A DNA stretch of 9,002 nt from Acidimicrobiaceae bacterium. GTDB lineage: Bacteria; Actinomycetota; Acidimicrobiia; Acidimicrobiales; Palsa-688. Position numbers and translations under genes: made by a program. The notes below the pieces were generated by a model that did no database searches, was not told the origin of the DNA, and worked only from the letters and a program-made list of their open reading frames with translations. Where the stretch lies: contig DAHWQF010000114.1 of the NCBI GenBank assembly GCA_027334785.1, positions 1-9,002 of the forward strand, given 5' to 3'. Positions 7,135 through 9,002 of the stretch are shown piece after piece; the stretch's first letter is position 1, and every line of letters starts with the position of its first letter.

Positions 7135-8337
7135 GTGAGCGCGACGCGGACGCTTTGCATCGCCGGCAGCACCGGTTCGATCGGCACGCAGGCCCTCGAC
7201 GTGGTGCGCGCGGCGGGGGGCCGCTTCGAAGTGGTGGCGCTGGGCGCGGGTTCCTCGGTCGAGATGCTGGCGGCCCAGGCCCGGGAGTGGCGGCCGGCCC
7301 GGGTGGCGATAGCCGAGGAGTCCAAAGCCGGTGCGCTCGCGGCGCTCGTGCCTGCGGGCACGGAGGTCCTGGCCGGCGACGGTGCCCTGGCCGAACTGGC
7401 CCGGGGGGCCGACATCGTGCTGAACGCGGTCGTCGGCTTTGCCGGGCTCCCCGTGACGCTCGCCGCCTTGGGGACGGGCCGGCGGCTGGCCCTGGCCAAC
7501 AAAGAGTCGCTCGTGGCAGGGGGGCCGATCGTGCAGCGGGCTAGGCACACGCCAGGCGCCGAACTGCTCCCGGTCGACTCGGAGCACTGTGCTCTCCACC
7601 AGTGCCTGGCCGCGGCCGGAATGGCCGGAGCGGGCCCGCCGGCCGGACCGCCGGGCGCGCTTCGGCGCCTCGTGGTCACGGCTTCGGGTGGCCCCTTTAG
7701 GGGGCGCTCCCGGGAAGAACTGGCCGCCGTCACAGTCGAAGACGCTCTGGCTCATCCCACCTGGAAGATGGGCCCGAAGATCACCGTCGACTCTTCGACG
7801 CTCATGAACAAGGGCCTCGAGGTCATCGAGGCGCACCTGCTGTTCGGCGTCGCTTATGACCAGATAGAGGTGGTCGTCCACCCCCAGTCGGTCGTCCACT
7901 CGATGGCCGAGATGACCGACGGGGCCACGATCGCCCAGCTCTCGATGCCCGACATGCGCCTCCCGATTGGCTACGCCCTCACCTACCCTGAGCGTATGGC
8001 GGCCGCGTTCGGTGCGATCGATTGGAGCGCGCTCGGGCGCCTCGATTTCGAGGTGCCCGACTCGGAGGCTTTCCCGTGCCTGGCCCTCTCGTATGAGGCC
8101 GGCCGCCGGGGAGGCACGGCGCCGGCGTGCCTCAACGGTGCCAACGAGGTGGCCGTAGAAGGTTTTCTAAGGCACCGTTTACGTTGGGTCGATATACCGG
8201 CCGTAGTGGAGTACGCCATGGGCCGTCACGCGGCCAGCGAGCCCCGGGACCTGGCCGACGTGCTGGCGGCCGACGCCGAGGGCCGCGCGCTCGCGCTCGA
8301 GTGCGTGAGCCAACTGAGCGGGGCTGCGCATGGTTGA
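7135..8337 (+). CDS. dxr: 1-deoxy-D-xylulose 5-phosphate reductoisomerase
   Basis: Converts 1-deoxy-D-xylulose 5-phosphate to 2-C-methyl-D-erythritol 4-phosphate with NADPH and a divalent metal, the committed step of the MEP isoprenoid pathway and the target of fosmidomycin. The product has 400 residues, typical length. Visible features: NADPH-binding AGSTGSIGTQ (10-19), LANKESL (120-126), metal ligands D148 and E150 (PVDSEH) and E229 (MNKGLE), the HPTWKMGPKITVDSSTLMNKG substrate loop, HPQSVVHSM, and the C-terminal NGANEVAV (from N334). Numbering runs two behind E. coli. Ser after SEH is Cys here, and a Gly/Pro-rich stretch precedes LVVTASGG; both look tolerable. The start is GTG at 7135, eight bases after the cdsA stop, with only a weak binding site; it gives the right distance to the Rossmann motif. 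The same frame is open far upstream inside cdsA but without homology. The 3' end overlaps rseP by eight bases. Confidence 0.97.
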   Translation: MSATRTLCIAGSTGSIGTQALDVVRAAGGRFEVVALGAGSSVEMLAAQAREWRPARVAIAEESKAGALAALVPAGTEVLAGDGALAELARGADIVLNAVVGFAGLPVTLAALGTGRRLALANKESLVAGGPIVQRARHTPGAELLPVDSEHCALHQCLAAAGMAGAGPPAGPPGALRRLVVTASGGPFRGRSREELAAVTVEDALAHPTWKMGPKITVDSSTLMNKGLEVIEAHLLFGVAYDQIEVVVHPQSVVHSMAEMTDGATIAQLSMPDMRLPIGYALTYPERMAAAFGAIDWSALGRLDFEVPDSEAFPCLALSYEAGRRGGTAPACLNGANEVAVEGFLRHRLRWVDIPAVVEYAMGRHAASEPRDLADVLAADAEGRALALECVSQLSGAAHG

Positions 8338-9002
8338 CCCACAATCGCGCCTGCGTGACGGGGAACAGCGCGAGCAGAGGGCAGCGCTTGTCCGCTTGGG
8401 CCTCGTGGTGGCGGCCGGTCTGGTGGTGGCGAGCCTGTTTGGGGCGCTCCCCACCGTGCTCGTCGTGCTGGCGCTCGTGGTGATAGTCGTGCTCCACGAA
8501 CTGGGCCACTTCGTCGTGGCCAAGCTCTCGGGCATGCAGGTGACGGAGTTTTTCTTCGGGTTCGGCCCCCGGCTGTGGTCGGTGAAAAAAGGCGAGACGA
8601 CCTACGGCGTGAAGGCCCTGCCTTTGGGGGGCTATTGCCGCATAACGGGGATGACCAGCGCCGAGGAGGTAAGGGCGCAGGACGAGCCCCGGGCGTACCG
8701 CAACCAGGTCACCTGGAAGCGGGTGGCGGTGGCGAGCGCCGGCTCGTTCGTGCACTTCCTGCTCGCCTTTTTGATGCTGTTCGTGCTGTTCATCGGGCCA
8801 GGGGACATGGGGACCTTCGTCACCCCTCCTGCCACCAACCCGATAGCGGCCGTGGACGGCTTTGCCCACTCGAAAAGCCCTGCCGAGGTGGCGGGGCTCA
8901 GGCCGGGTGATCGCATCCTGGCCGTCAACGGCCATCATTTCTCCAGTTGGGACGCCATGACGGCGTACATCAAGGCGAGGCCCGGGGACAAGGTCAGCCT
9001 CA
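8330..9002 (+). CDS. rseP: Site-2 protease family zinc metalloprotease RseP/Rip1 (3' end outside window)
   Basis: Intramembrane zinc protease of the RseP/Rip1 (M50) family, which cuts membrane-bound anti-sigma factors and similar substrates. The first 224 residues are visible. HELGH (56-60) is the zinc-binding HExxH motif, followed by FFFGFGPRLWS (74-84), TTYGVKALPLGGYCRI (90-105), a hydrophobic segment AGSFVHFLLAFLMLFVLF (137-154), and the start of a PDZ domain with AGLRPGDRILAVNG (188-201). The second metal-ligand motif (LDG type) would lie beyond the window. The ATG at 8330 overlaps the end of dxr by eight bases (ATGGTTGA). HExxH sits at residue 56 rather than about 20 as in E. coli RseP, leaving an N-terminal extension with an extra hydrophobic stretch (about 24-40); a downstream start such as TTG at 8396 is an alternative. 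In actinobacteria ispG often follows, but that is outside the window. Confidence 0.93.
   Translation, partial: MVDPQSRLRDGEQREQRAALVRLGLVVAAGLVVASLFGALPTVLVVLALVVIVVLHELGHFVVAKLSGMQVTEFFFGFGPRLWSVKKGETTYGVKALPLGGYCRITGMTSAEEVRAQDEPRAYRNQVTWKRVAVASAGSFVHFLLAFLMLFVLFIGPGDMGTFVTPPATNPIAAVDGFAHSKSPAEVAGLRPGDRILAVNGHHFSSWDAMTAYIKARPGDKVSL

Noticed and set aside
7601..7672. Gly/Pro-rich stretch in Dxr as a fourth tandem repeat
   Set aside because: It is compositionally biased but has no regular unit, and the site is a variable loop in the family.

Overview
This 9,002-base window is a GC-rich, gene-dense stretch with every gene on the + strand. It looks like a chromosomal core region of a high-GC actinobacterium. 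The gene order xerC/D-like recombinase, whiG/fliA-type sigma factor, rpsB, tsf, pyrH, frr, cdsA, dxr, rseP is the classic actinobacterial order, and uppS is absent between frr and cdsA. I suspect an Acidimicrobiia-like lineage, but the order and composition do not prove that. There are no RNA genes, mobile elements, CRISPR arrays or origins that I can support.

Layout. Positions 1-1015 hold the 3' part of a tyrosine recombinase whose start lies before the window. It overlaps (ATGA) a WhiG/FliA-family sigma factor at 1012-1797. The only sizeable gap (1798-1943, 146 bases) is the rpsB leader, which contains a perfect 8-bp hairpin. From 1944 onward the genes are tightly packed: rpsB (ribosomal protein S2), tsf (EF-Ts), pyrH (UMP kinase), frr (ribosome recycling factor), cdsA (CDP-diacylglycerol synthase), dxr (DXP reductoisomerase) and the 5' part of rseP (site-2 membrane protease, running off the right edge). 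Gaps are 14, 3, -1, 31, 8 and -8 bases, and I saw no terminator-like hairpin with a T-run, so one long transcript with extensive translational coupling is likely. The genes join translation (S2, EF-Ts, RRF), pyrimidine nucleotide supply (PyrH; UMP leads to the CTP that CdsA uses), phospholipid precursor synthesis (CdsA), isoprenoid precursor synthesis (Dxr) and envelope proteolysis (RseP).

What stands out is not the gene content but a shared oddity. Three otherwise ordinary housekeeping proteins carry in-frame tandem repeats: a 21-bp/heptad repeat inside the recombinase catalytic domain, a 7-copy 18-bp/hexapeptide repeat in the acidic C-terminal tail of S2, and an 18-bp T-x-P-G-A-P hexapeptide repeat in the roughly 385-residue low-complexity N-terminal extension of CdsA. 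I found no convincing new multi-gene system. The repeat-bearing extensions and the rpsB leader are the items most worth a second look.
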